Shown piece by piece: positions 16,533 to 24,722 of a DNA stretch of 58,918 bases (positions within the stretch are counted from its first letter, which is position 1; the number at the start of each line of letters is the position of its first letter). Origin of the DNA: DATADD01 sp046262355 (GTDB taxonomy: Bacteria; Actinomycetota; CADDZG01; WHSQ01); NCBI GenBank assembly GCA_046262355.1, contig JBHEMX010000040.1, forward strand, positions 1 to 58,918, read 5' to 3'. The position numbers and the translations under genes are program-made. The notes under the pieces are model-generated. The model saw nothing but the letters and a program-made list of their open reading frames with translations, did not search any database and was not told the DNA's origin.

Positions 16533-17846
16533 TCAGACGACGTGGCGACGTCCCATCGGGTAATAGGAGAAACCGGCTTCCTTCATCTTGTCCGCGTCGA
16601 AGAAGTTGCGCCCGTCGACGACGACCGGATAGACCATCGCCTCCTTGAGCTTGTTGAGGTCCAGGTCCGCGAACTCCTCCCACTCGGTGCAGAGGACGAC
16701 GCAGTGCGCGCCAGAGGCCGCGGCATAGGCATCGTCGAGCACCTCGAGCTCCGGCACCTCCGCCCTCGCCTCCGCCGCCGCCTCGGGGTCGTAGCCGACG
16801 ACCGAGGCGCCGTTGGCCCCGAGCCGGCGAGCGAGTGTGAGCGCAGGAGCGAAGCGGACGTCGTCGGTGCCGGGCTTGAAGGCAAGACCCAGGAGCGCGA
16901 TGCGCTTGTCCTCGAGGTTCCAAAGCGCCTCGGTGATCTTCTCGATCGCCGCATCGACGGCCTCGTCGTTGATACGCGCGACCTCCCGTAGCAACGGGAA
17001 GGGATAGCCGAGGCGCGAGGCAAGGCGCTCGAACGCGTCGAGGTCCTTGGGGAAGCAGAAACCTCCGTAGCCGAGGCCGGCTCCGAGGAAGGCGCCTCCG
17101 ATGCGGGGGTCCTTGCCCATCACCCTCGTGACCGCGACGACATCGGCATCCGCCTTCTCGCACATGCGAGCGAGTGCGTTGGCGAAGGAGATCTTCATCG
17201 CCAGGAACGCGTTGCACGCGTGCTTGGACAGTTCCGATGTAGCGATGTCGGTCTCGATCAGTTCATGACCTTGCTTGGTGAAGGGGGCATACAGAGCGCG
17301 CATGACGTCGAAAGCGCGCTCTGACTCTGCGCCGACGAGGATACGGTCGGGATGAAGCGCGTCTTTCAGCGCCTTGCCCTCTCTGAGGAACTCAGGGTTG
17401 GAGACGACGTCGAGCTCCGTGGCGAGATCCGGTCTCTCGCGCGCCAGCGTTCGTCTCAGTCGCGTGGCGGTGCCGGTGGGCACCGTTGACTTCTCGACTA
17501 CGGCGACGGGACCGGTTGCGTGTTGAGCGACGGTACGCGCGGCATGCTCAACCGCCACGAGGTTCGCCTCTCCATCGGCGCGTGGAGGCGTCCCCACGCA
17601 GATGAATACGACGTCGGCCCCGGCGACGGCCTCGGATGGATCGGTGGTGAAAGAGAGCCTGCCGTCGGCAAGCTCCTCCACGAGCAGCTCCTGCACCCCC
17701 GGCTCGTAGAAGGGCGCATGCCCCGCCTTGCAGCGTTCGATCTTGTCTGGGTCGGCATCCGTGCCGACGACGTCGTGTCCCACCGACGCCATGGACACGC
17801 AGGTGATGAGCCCGACGTGACCGGTTCCGATGACGCCTACTCGCAC
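16533..17846 (-). CDS. ugd: UDP-glucose 6-dehydrogenase
   Basis: A 437-residue enzyme that oxidises UDP-glucose to UDP-glucuronate with two NAD+. It has the Rossmann motif GTGHVG (7-12), FICVGTPP, VEKSTVPTGT, NPEFLREG, K208 and N212 in ELSKHACNAFLAMKIS, and the catalytic cysteine C264 in GLGYGGFCFPKD. The C-terminal domain includes LAFKPGTDDVR. GTG 17846 is chosen because the Rossmann fold begins immediately after it; the longer open frame upstream overlaps the kinase gene and is not real. UDP-glucuronate would feed the surface polysaccharide. Confidence 0.93.
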   Translation of the reverse strand: MRVGVIGTGHVGLITCVSMASVGHDVVGTDADPDKIERCKAGHAPFYEPGVQELLVEELADGRLSFTTDPSEAVAGADVVFICVGTPPRADGEANLVAVEHAARTVAQHATGPVAVVEKSTVPTGTATRLRRTLARERPDLATELDVVSNPEFLREGKALKDALHPDRILVGAESERAFDVMRALYAPFTKQGHELIETDIATSELSKHACNAFLAMKISFANALARMCEKADADVVAVTRVMGKDPRIGGAFLGAGLGYGGFCFPKDLDAFERLASRLGYPFPLLREVARINDEAVDAAIEKITEALWNLEDKRIALLGLAFKPGTDDVRFAPALTLARRLGANGASVVGYDPEAAAEARAEVPELEVLDDAYAAASGAHCVVLCTEWEEFADLDLNKLKEAMVYPVVVDGRNFFDADKMKEAGFSYYPMGRRHVV

Positions 17847-18056
17847 TGCGACCGCCTCCCATCGATGGATACGCCGACCCGCGACCTCCCCGCCTCGAGT
17901 ATTCCACCGCCGGGGACGGAGGTCACTGTCAGGTTCGGCGCGCCTCAGCCGCCACTTGAGCGCGCTCGAGCGTGCGACCCGACTGCCGACATCGCGGAGC
18001 GACGCCGGCGCCCGGAGGTTCCATAATCGTCTTGCGAGCAGCGAAGGGCGGCAGAG

Positions 18057-19379
18057 GTGCACCAGGGCGACATCATCCAGGAGCGATACGAGCTCATCGA
18101 GCCGCTCGGCGAGGGCGGCATGGCAGTCGTGTGGCGTGCTCGAGACACCCGGCTCGAGCGCATGGTGGCCCTGAAGCTGATCGCACCTCGCTTCGCGGAT
18201 GACCCTGAGTTCCTCGTCCGCTTCTTCTCGGAGGCCCAGAGCGTCGCCCGCATCACGCATGCCAACGTCGTCTCGGTCCTCGACTTCGGAGACGCCGACG
18301 CGAGGCCGTTCCTGGTGATGGAGTTCATCGAGGGTGGCTCGGTGTCCGAGCTCGCCGGCGAGCCGCTGCTCCCCGAGAGGGCCGCGGAGATCGTCACTCA
18401 GGCCGCCCGCGGCGCATCTGGCGCACACCGCCTCGGCATCGTGCACCGCGATATCAAGCCCGCCAACATCCTGCTCACCGACGAGGGCCGGGCCAAGCTG
18501 GCGGACTTCGGAATCGCGTCGTCGCTCGGCGCCGAGGACCTCACCGCGAGCGGCGCCGCGATCGGCTCGCCTCATTACATCTCGCCGGAGCAGGCGTCGG
18601 CGGCCGAGGTCACCCCCGCGTCCGACGTCTATTCGCTCGGGGCCGTGCTCTTCGAGCTCGTCACCGGCAGGCACGTCTTCGAGGGCGACAACGTCATGGC
18701 CGTCGCCATGGCCCACGTCGAACGGACGCCGCAGCCTCCGAGCGCGCTCGTCGCCGACCTCGGCGCGGCCCTCGAGGCCGTGATCCTGCGCTGCCTCGCC
18801 AAGGACCCCGCTCGGCGGTTCCGAGACGGCGACGCCCTCGCCGACGCTCTCGACTCGGCGCTGGACGGCCGGGCAGCGATCGCGTCGACGCCTCCCGGGC
18901 CGGGGGGCGCGCGGCGGAGGCGCTTGAGCCGCCCGCTCACGATCGGGGCCGCCGTCGCCCTGGCGCTGGTGGTTGCGCTGGGTGCGTGGGCCATGTCCTC
19001 GGGTCGGCAGGAGCCCGTGGCCCAAGCGACCACCGACCTTCCGAAGGTCACATTCGACGGCGCGGACAGGCGCCGCTCGCCGTCACCCACGCCGAGCGAG
19101 CCCTCGAGCTCGGGGGCCGCGCCCGCAGCCACACCGACGGCGACCCCGGATGCCTCGCCGACGCCCGCGCCGCAGGAACCAGACGATCCCTCCCCCGCGC
19201 CGGAGCCGAGCGAGGAGCCCGAGCCTTCGCCTGAGCCGAGCCTGAGCCCGACGCCCAGCGTGAGCCCGACGCCCGAGCCGACCCCGGAGTCGACCCCCGA
19301 GCAGGAGGGCGCGCCGGCGACCTCAGCCGTCAGGGTGCCGACGGGGGGATCTCGACCGGGCGGCGGGGCCACGTCGTGA
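18057..19379 (+). CDS. PknB-type membrane Ser/Thr protein kinase
   Basis: A 440-residue Hanks-type kinase: glycine loop GEGGMAVVW (18-26), ATP lysine K40, E59, catalytic loop HRDIKPAN (130-137), DFG at 150-152, and an APE-like segment SPEQASAAE. A transmembrane helix lies at about 294-316. The outside tail of about 120 residues is rich in Pro, Ser, Thr and Glu (repeated S-P-T-P-E-P units) with no PASTA or other folded domain, so it may be a wall-spanning spacer. The GTG start at 18057 is supported by AGCGAAGGGCGG upstream. Its 3' end overlaps the convergent gene at 19330 by 50 bases. Confidence 0.9.
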   Translation: MHQGDIIQERYELIEPLGEGGMAVVWRARDTRLERMVALKLIAPRFADDPEFLVRFFSEAQSVARITHANVVSVLDFGDADARPFLVMEFIEGGSVSELAGEPLLPERAAEIVTQAARGASGAHRLGIVHRDIKPANILLTDEGRAKLADFGIASSLGAEDLTASGAAIGSPHYISPEQASAAEVTPASDVYSLGAVLFELVTGRHVFEGDNVMAVAMAHVERTPQPPSALVADLGAALEAVILRCLAKDPARRFRDGDALADALDSALDGRAAIASTPPGPGGARRRRLSRPLTIGAAVALALVVALGAWAMSSGRQEPVAQATTDLPKVTFDGADRRRSPSPTPSEPSSSGAAPAATPTATPDASPTPAPQEPDDPSPAPEPSEEPEPSPEPSLSPTPSVSPTPEPTPESTPEQEGAPATSAVRVPTGGSRPGGGATS

Positions 19380-19878
19380 TCGCCTTCCTTATCCGGTAGC
19401 GAAGCATCCCGCGGTCGAGCTCGAGGCCGCGTTCGAGCGCCTCCTGCTCGATGCCGTCCACGAGCTCCACGACCCTCTTGGGGTTGTGCCGGCCCGCCCA
19501 CTCCAGCTCGATCGGCGCGAGCCATCCCCTGACGCGATCCACGAGCGCGCCGAAGGGAAGGTGGTCGCGCCCGATGCGCATCGCCTGCTTGGCGGACCTC
19601 TCGGGATTGGGACGCCACTCGAGGTCGCGCGGCGACACCAGCCGCTCGATCCCGGCGCCGCTCACAACGAGTGGCGCATCCTTCATCGCGCGGGCTCGCT
19701 CCTGCAGCCGCCCCATCGCTTCGGCCTCGGTGAGACCGCCGAGCTCCACTCCCGCCACCGAGACGCCGTGATGGATCCGTCCCGCCGAGATCCCGACGTC
19801 GACGACCAAGAGGTAGAGCCCGGTCCCGACGACGCCGAGCACCAGCACCAACCGGGTCCCGAGCGACATGAATCTCAT
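19330..19878 (-). CDS. Membrane protein with VanW-type peptidoglycan-binding domain
   Basis: A protein of about 182 residues with one N-terminal transmembrane helix (LGTRLVLVLGVVGTGLYLLVV) followed by GVSVAGVELGGLTEAEAMGRL. That segment is the hallmark of the PG_binding_4 domain found ahead of VanW and L,D-transpeptidase domains. No catalytic domain follows, so it is shorter than VanW proteins and may be a stand-alone adaptor. ATG 19878 (MRFMSLG) or ATG 19869 is the likely start; the upstream frame is Gly/Arg rich and doubtful. It converges with and overlaps the kinase gene. Confidence 0.6.
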   Translation of the reverse strand: MRFMSLGTRLVLVLGVVGTGLYLLVVDVGISAGRIHHGVSVAGVELGGLTEAEAMGRLQERARAMKDAPLVVSGAGIERLVSPRDLEWRPNPERSAKQAMRIGRDHLPFGALVDRVRGWLAPIELEWAGRHNPKRVVELVDGIEQEALERGLELDRGMLRYRIRKAITTWPRRPVEIPPSAP

Positions 19879-20059
19879 CCCCGTGATGGTAAGGAGTCGG
19901 CCGGACCGCGACCGGATGCCTCCCGCTCCGCCCCCACCGCTGTGGCGGACGTTGTCGGATCCAGCTTGTTGTAGCGGTGTCCATGCAACAAGGAGGCCAG
20001 GGCAGCGGCGTCCCACCTTCCGATCTTTATAGTTCTTACGATTTCACCGATCCTCCGGC

Positions 20060-20065
20060 TATTCT
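20060..20065 (+). promoter_or_regulatory. -10 element (TATTCT) of the HTH/nucleotidyltransferase pair
   Basis: TATTCT ends six bases before ATG 20072, again suggesting leaderless transcription. A weak -35-like TTACGA lies about 18 bases further upstream (near 20036-20042). Confidence 0.35.
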
Positions 20066-20071
20066 GGGTCG

Positions 20072-20449
20072 ATGAACAGGATGGTGACGACCGGGGATGT
20101 GGCTCGGTCTTTGGGCGTGTCCATCAACTCCGTCAAGGCCTGGATCCGAGCCGGAGCGATCAGGGCCGTCAGACTCCCCTCCGGGCATTACCGCATCCCC
20201 AAAGAAGAGCTGGACAAGCTCCTGCGAGAGGCGCCTTCCATCGCGCTCCGTCGGCGTCAATGGGACTACGCGGAGCGATGGTCGCGCGCCCAGCCGGTCG
20301 AAGACGTGGCGTTTGGAGAGGCTCTTGCCTGGGTCGAATCGATGCTTCGCATAGCGCTGTCGCGAGGCGAGCCGGCGGAGACTCCCGTCGAAGAGACACT
20401 GGACCACCTTCGGCACCTTCATCGCGCCTTGGGTCGCATCCGCTCATGA
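20072..20449 (+). CDS. Excisionase/MerR-like helix-turn-helix protein
   Basis: A 125-residue protein. The N-terminal winged helix-turn-helix is of the excisionase class: TTGDVARSLGVSINSVKAWIRAG, then RLPSGHYRIPKEELDKLL. The C-terminal half is helical and may contact the partner protein. Its stop overlaps the next start as ATGA (20446-20449), so the two are translated together. In this position it probably acts as the antitoxin and/or repressor of the downstream nucleotidyltransferase. ATG 20081 is an alternative start. Confidence 0.75.
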   Translation: MNRMVTTGDVARSLGVSINSVKAWIRAGAIRAVRLPSGHYRIPKEELDKLLREAPSIALRRRQWDYAERWSRAQPVEDVAFGEALAWVESMLRIALSRGEPAETPVEETLDHLRHLHRALGRIRS

Positions 20450-21009
20450 GAGAGCTCGGTCGAGCTCTGAAGCAGGTTGCAGGGGCGCTCGAGCGCGCCG
20501 GTGTGCCGTACATGGTCATCGGCGGGCTGGCCAATCTCGCTTGGGGCGAGCCCCGGACCACTATGGACGTCGACATCACCGTCGACACCGCCGGGACCGG
20601 CATCGCCGGCATCTTGGAGTTGGCAAAGGAACTCGGCAGCCTGCTCGCAGAGAATCCGGAGGAGGTTGCGGAACGAGGACGGCTCGTGCCGATCCGCACC
20701 GCCGAGGGGGTCCGTGTAGATATGGCGCTGGCGACGTTGCCGTTCGAGCTTGACGCGATCGCCCGCGCGCGCGTCATCGATCTCGAGGGGGTCGAGATCC
20801 CTGTCTGTGTTCCAGAGGATCTCATCGTGATGAAGTCGGTATCACGGCGGGCGCGTGATCACGAGGACGTCATTGGGATCCTTAGGAGGCAACGGGGTTC
20901 CCTCGCTCTGGCAAGACTCGACCAGACCATCTCGGAGCTCGCGGTCGAGTTGGGTGAGCAGGCGCTCGCGGAGCGATGGCAGAAGGCGAGGCGAGCCGCC
21001 GGCATCTAG
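20446..21009 (+). CDS. Nucleotidyltransferase-fold protein, putative toxin of a TA pair
   Basis: A 187-residue protein with the minimal nucleotidyltransferase pattern: VIGGLANLAWGEPRTTMDVDITVD gives GG followed by D-x-D, with a third acidic candidate in GVRVDMALA. PEDLIVMKSVSRRARDHEDV is the typical second half of AbiEii/DUF6036-like proteins. These families often pair with a small DNA-binding protein in type IV-like toxin-antitoxin or phage-defence modules. The ATGA overlap with the HTH gene supports that reading. Other nucleotidyltransferase roles cannot be excluded. Confidence 0.68.
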   Translation: MRELGRALKQVAGALERAGVPYMVIGGLANLAWGEPRTTMDVDITVDTAGTGIAGILELAKELGSLLAENPEEVAERGRLVPIRTAEGVRVDMALATLPFELDAIARARVIDLEGVEIPVCVPEDLIVMKSVSRRARDHEDVIGILRRQRGSLALARLDQTISELAVELGEQALAERWQKARRAAGI

Positions 21010-21033
21010 GAGGAGCCAACTACTCAGCGGGGC

Positions 21034-21510
21034 TCAGGGCTTCCCATCGCAGGCATCCGGAGACCACAGGCCCCGACCGCGCTCGCGCGCCTCTCGCCCA
21101 AGTGCTACGAATAGATCGGCGTGGCGCACATTGGCAGGGTAGGTGTAGGCGAATGCGTAACCGTTGACGACGAGGCGGGCGTCTACCATCTCGTCGCCGA
21201 GGTAGACATAGCGCAGGAGCCTGTCGTACTGGTCGGTCTCCTCGACGTCCTTGACGAGGCGAACCTCAGTGCCGGCCACGAGAGCGTCGGTGGCCGCGGA
21301 GGCCTCCTTGCCGAAGCACTCGACGGGTGAGTCGGGTTTGACCGATTCGGGCGTGTCGATGCCGATGAAGCGGACGTCGTAATTCTGCCCGATCTGCGCG
21401 TCGCCTGCCCCAGGGCCCTCGGCGCGCCCCGTGACGTTCACCTCTATCGTGTCGCCATCGACCACCCGAGTGACGACGGCGACCTCGTAGCCGGGCGGCT
21501 CCTCGGCCAA
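21034..21510 (-). CDS. Thermonuclease (SNase) family protein, secretion signal cut off by an amber codon
   Basis: A 158-residue staphylococcal-nuclease-like domain: VVDGDTIEV, the catalytic segment VRFIGIDTPES, FGKEASAATDALV, DRLLRYVYL and NGYAFAYTY. The TTG start at 21510 lacks a signal. The same frame upstream reads from ATG 21600 through a lipoprotein signal (MSHYRILVVLLFLVSCGG) to an in-frame TAG at 21525-21523, then joins this domain after five more codons. The original product was probably a lipoprotein nuclease. As it stands, only a cytoplasmic product from TTG 21510 is possible, unless the TAG is a sequence error or is suppressed. Confidence 0.8.
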   Translation of the reverse strand: MAEEPPGYEVAVVTRVVDGDTIEVNVTGRAEGPGAGDAQIGQNYDVRFIGIDTPESVKPDSPVECFGKEASAATDALVAGTEVRLVKDVEETDQYDRLLRYVYLGDEMVDARLVVNGYAFAYTYPANVRHADLFVALGREARERGRGLWSPDACDGKP

Positions 21511-21591
21511 GGTCGCGGGGGCCTACTGCGTGAGGACGACTCGGTGCCCGCCGCAGGACACAAGGAAAAGGAGCACAACTAAAATCCTGTA

Positions 21592-22123
21592 ATGGGACAT
21601 GCCCCCAGGGTAGGAAAGGAGCGCGAGGACTACTGTGGCAATCGTCTCAGTGACTATTGCTTTGGGGGCGTCGCTTGTCTCATGAGTGTCGGGAGACCGG
21701 AAGCACGTACAAGTCTCCGTTCTGCGTCGAGCGCGAGGGGATCGGCCGAGTTTCCTTCGCGATGGGCTTCTGTGCCGCCGCAGGCGGTGAGCGCTAGCGG
21801 CGGCGCAAACGGAGCGTGCCCGAGCGGTCGAACCGGCACTTGTGGGCTCGGATGGCTCCTCAGGCGGTGGGTACCGGCGGTGGCGGTGGCCGATACCGGC
21901 GGTGGCGGTGGCCGATTACCGGCGGTGGCGGTGGCGATACCACCCCCCCCGGTGGTGGTGGAGGCGGCGCCGGTGGTGGTGGAGGCGGCGCGACCGGTGA
22001 TTACGGCGGGACGGACGACGACGGGGGTGGCGCCGGTGGCGGCGGCGGCGCCTCGCGGGAGTCGATCGAGATGGGCATCTCCCCCGAGATCGGGCTCGGA
22101 GCGCAGGCGCCTCACGCTGGGCC
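21592..22123 (+). other. Gly-rich, repeat-containing stretch with no convincing intact gene
   Basis: Several open frames cross this region. The most protein-like (about 21816-22127) codes for glycine runs with TTPP and DYGGTDDD, like a secreted linker. The tandem repeats are 21-22 bases long, and the 22-base units do not keep the frame. Upstream frames lack a clear start and signal. It may be the remains of a secreted protein gene or a low-complexity spacer. Confidence 0.35.
21872..21991 (+). repeat. Tandem GC-rich repeats (22-bp and 21-bp units)
   Basis: Three units of TACCGGCGGTGGCGGTGGC plus CGA or GA lie at 21872-21893, 21894-21915 and 21917-21937, the last one base short. After a run of eight C, two identical 21-base units of CGGTGGTGGTGGAGGCGGCG plus C follow at 21950-21970 and 21971-21991. 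They encode Gly-rich peptide in one frame and change frame between units. Confidence 0.8.
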
Positions 22124-23103
22124 GTGACACCAAGTCAAGGTCTCGGAGGGCGCTCCGTAGATAAGGGTCGACGCCTAGGCGCCACGCGGCGCTTGTCGGT
22201 CGGGGCCGTCGCCCTCGCCTTGGCTGGTGCCACCCTCTCCCTCGGGGGTCCAAACCCGGCGGCCGCACAGACGGCCGGCAAGATCGCGGTCCGCGCACGA
22301 GCGAAAGTGGGCGAGTTCCAGCCCGCGGCCGGCGGCGGCTTCATCGCATAGGAGCAGAACACCAGGGCGCACCCCGGGCGCTTTCAGGTCTATGCGAAGC
22401 GCTCGGGCGGAACCAAGTTCAGGATCAACGCGGCCGGGACCCAAGGAGCCTTGGGGGGCATCGATGGGAACACTCTCGCTTACCAGGAGTACAGACGCGG
22501 GAGCTCCAACATCAAGCTCTACAACCTCGTGACCAAGAGACGCTGGAGCCCCGGATCTACATCAACACGAGACGGTGGGAGTACTGGCCGAGCATCTCTG
22601 GACCGTGGATGCTGTTCGGCCGCCGCACCGCCAGCGCGAGTAAGCGGACGGTGATCCTTTACAACCGCCACACACAGGCTGCTCGCATCTTGGACCGGAC
22701 TCAGTCGTCACAAGCCTTCATCGCTCCGGGCCAGGTCAACGGCAACTTCGCCGTGTGGTACCGGTGCAAGGCCGAGCGCAAGTGCAACGTTTACCGCTAC
22801 AACATCTCCCTCAAGGTCACCAAGAAGGTGCCCAATCCCAAGGGCAAGGACCAGCACTCTCCCTCGGTCACCCCTACCGGGATCGTCTATTTCGCAAGAG
22901 GTAGCAAGAGGTGCGGTAGCGCAGCCAGGCTCATGCGCTACATAAGCGGGTCACCGCCCAAGGCCCTCATGCGCTTCAAAGACGGCGTCGACGTCGGCGA
23001 CAGCTATGCCTCCGCCAACGCCAACGGAGGTACCGATGTCTACTTCGAACAGAACAAATGCCGCACGACGGTAGGTTCGGACATTTTCAAGATAGCAAAC
23101 TGA
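22124..23103 (+). pseudogene. Secreted beta-propeller-like protein, amber stop and frameshift
   Basis: From GTG 22124 the frame gives a signal peptide (RLSVGAVALALAGATLSLGG, then PAAAQ). It reaches an in-frame TAG at 22349-22351 after GGGFIA, then continues sensibly (EQNTRAHPGRFQVYAKRSGG ... NIKLYNLVTKRRW). At about 22545-22560 it must change frame to continue as YINTRRWEYWPSISGPWMLFGRR, through to the stop at 23103. The joined product would be about 326 residues and resembles the short propeller proteins of actinobacteria. The last part (22609-23103) is intact but has no signal. Two separate lesions suggest a decayed gene or poor sequence. Confidence 0.7.
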
Positions 23104-23258
23104 AGCCTCTCTCGACCTCGAGGTGCCCATATCACCCCACACGCACGGTGGGGGCCATATCGAGCGACTCTGTGGTGAACCTCGGTAGGGTGGCGCAACC
23201 ATACGGCGGGCTGGTGGACGCGGTCAGCGTCTCGATCGGTTAGGTCCTTCGGACAACG

Positions 23259-24218
23259 TCACGGGCGGCGCGGGAGGAGCTTCCCCACGATGCCGGCAAG
23301 CACGGATGGGCCCCGCCTCAGGTCCAGCAACAACGCCGCAGAATCGCGCTGCCTCGCATGCCAGGACAGCTTCCTCCACATCCTCAGCGCCACGAGGCGC
23401 GGGACGACCGGCGACGAGTTCCTGAGCTCGGGGAACATCGCCTCGAAGCCCGCCAGCACGGACCGGTTGCGGCGGAAGGAGTCGCGCACACCATGGCCTC
23501 GGTGCCATACCGCGGCAGCTGGATCGTGCACCAGGCGGTAGCCGCGGGCCATCACCTCTCGAGCCCACGCCTTGTCCTCCGTGGCGGGAAGGCTCTCGTC
23601 GAAGTGAACCTCCTCGCACAGCGATCGCCGCAGCGCCGAGTTTGAGTTCTCCAGACCCCATCTGCGGTTTAGGATTGTGTAGTCGCCCGGTTCCTGGATC
23701 GTGAGTGGCTCCGGTCCCGGCGGCTCGCGCCACGGAGGGATGCTGGGACCCCACGCCGCCGCCACTTGGGGATCGTCGAAGTGTCGGAGAAGATTTTGCA
23801 GCCAATGCCGGTCGATCGGCGGACAATGGGCGGAGAGGCACACGATGAACTCACCGGACGCCTCCCGAACACCCAGGTTGAGCGCCCCGCCGTAGCTCCA
23901 GCGTCGGGCACCCGTCTCGAGGATGCGCACCGGGTAACCCGCGGCGATGAGAAGGGTGCGGTCGCGCGAGCCGGAATCGATAACCAAGACCTCGTACGGA
24001 GGCAGGGTCTGCGAAAAGACCGCATCGAGCGTCGCTCCAAGGCTTCGGGCCTCGTTCTTGGTTCGGATCAAGATCGAGGCCCTCAACCCGTTGAGCTCTA
24101 GAGGCGTCGATGGGACTCGACGGCTCTCACCACCACCGTCTCCTGCGATGTCCCTTTCTGGGGGACGCCGCCCATCGTCTCGCCCGTCATGGGCGGCCTC
24201 CGACACGGCAGAACCCAT
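23259..24218 (-). CDS. GT2-family glycosyltransferase
   Basis: A 319-residue GT-A fold enzyme: SILIRTKNEARSLGATLDAV, VIDSGSRDRT, a phosphate-contact segment GGALNLGVREASGEFIVCLSAHCPP in place of a standard DXD, then NRRWGLENSNSALRR and ATEDKAWAREVMARG as the acceptor and base region. It resembles rhamnosyltransferase-type GT2 proteins. It should transfer a sugar from a nucleotide donor to a lipid-linked glycan on the inner membrane face. The first about 45 residues are polar and low in structure, so the true start may be nearer residue 40. Its neighbour (24723, plus) is a sulfotransferase. Confidence 0.82.
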   Translation of the reverse strand: MGSAVSEAAHDGRDDGRRPPERDIAGDGGGESRRVPSTPLELNGLRASILIRTKNEARSLGATLDAVFSQTLPPYEVLVIDSGSRDRTLLIAAGYPVRILETGARRWSYGGALNLGVREASGEFIVCLSAHCPPIDRHWLQNLLRHFDDPQVAAAWGPSIPPWREPPGPEPLTIQEPGDYTILNRRWGLENSNSALRRSLCEEVHFDESLPATEDKAWAREVMARGYRLVHDPAAAVWHRGHGVRDSFRRNRSVLAGFEAMFPELRNSSPVVPRLVALRMWRKLSWHARQRDSAALLLDLRRGPSVLAGIVGKLLPRRP

Positions 24219-24722
24219 CCCGTCCCAGGTTCTGTGGCCGCAAGAACAGGGGCGCCGAGGAGCCCGGGGGGGCTTGGTCCCTGGGCCAGGTGCGAAAGCT
24301 CGAGTGATGATCCGACGTCCATGTGTTGAGCACTCCCTCCGTCCTATTCCTCCCAGAGATTACCAAAAAGGGTCCTCACCTCACAGGTGGTCCATGAGCC
24401 AGGGTGTGCTTCCCCGCTCGAAGGCACGCGCGTCTCTGGCCGGCTGCCGGCGGGGATCCTCCCGCACGCTTCGGTAGCTGGTTAAACTTGGACAGCAGTG
24501 GTTGGGTGCCCCTGGTATCGGTATGGACAGGTACGAGAAGGTGACGGCCGTCGCGGGCCACATCAGAGGGAGCTCCGCGTGGCGTCGTTCCAGTATCCGC
24601 AGGGCTCCCTCGTCGGTCGTGGGGCCAGCGGTCACATGCCATGCCACTGGGGATCGCGCCGGTGTCCTCGAGGCAGGGGAGCTGCGGAGGTGGCGTAACG
24701 AAACGAGACGAAAGGTGACGAG
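24219..24722. other. Gene-free stretch between GT2 and sulfotransferase
   Basis: About 500 bases between the divergent GT2 and sulfotransferase genes. Only short overlapping open frames without start sites or family signals are visible. It presumably carries the promoters of both genes. No repeat or RNA gene was recognised. Confidence 0.5.

Noticed and set aside
17847..19025. N-terminal extension of UDP-glucose dehydrogenase by 393 codons
   Set aside because: The extension is antisense to the kinase gene, and the Rossmann fold starts right after GTG 17846.
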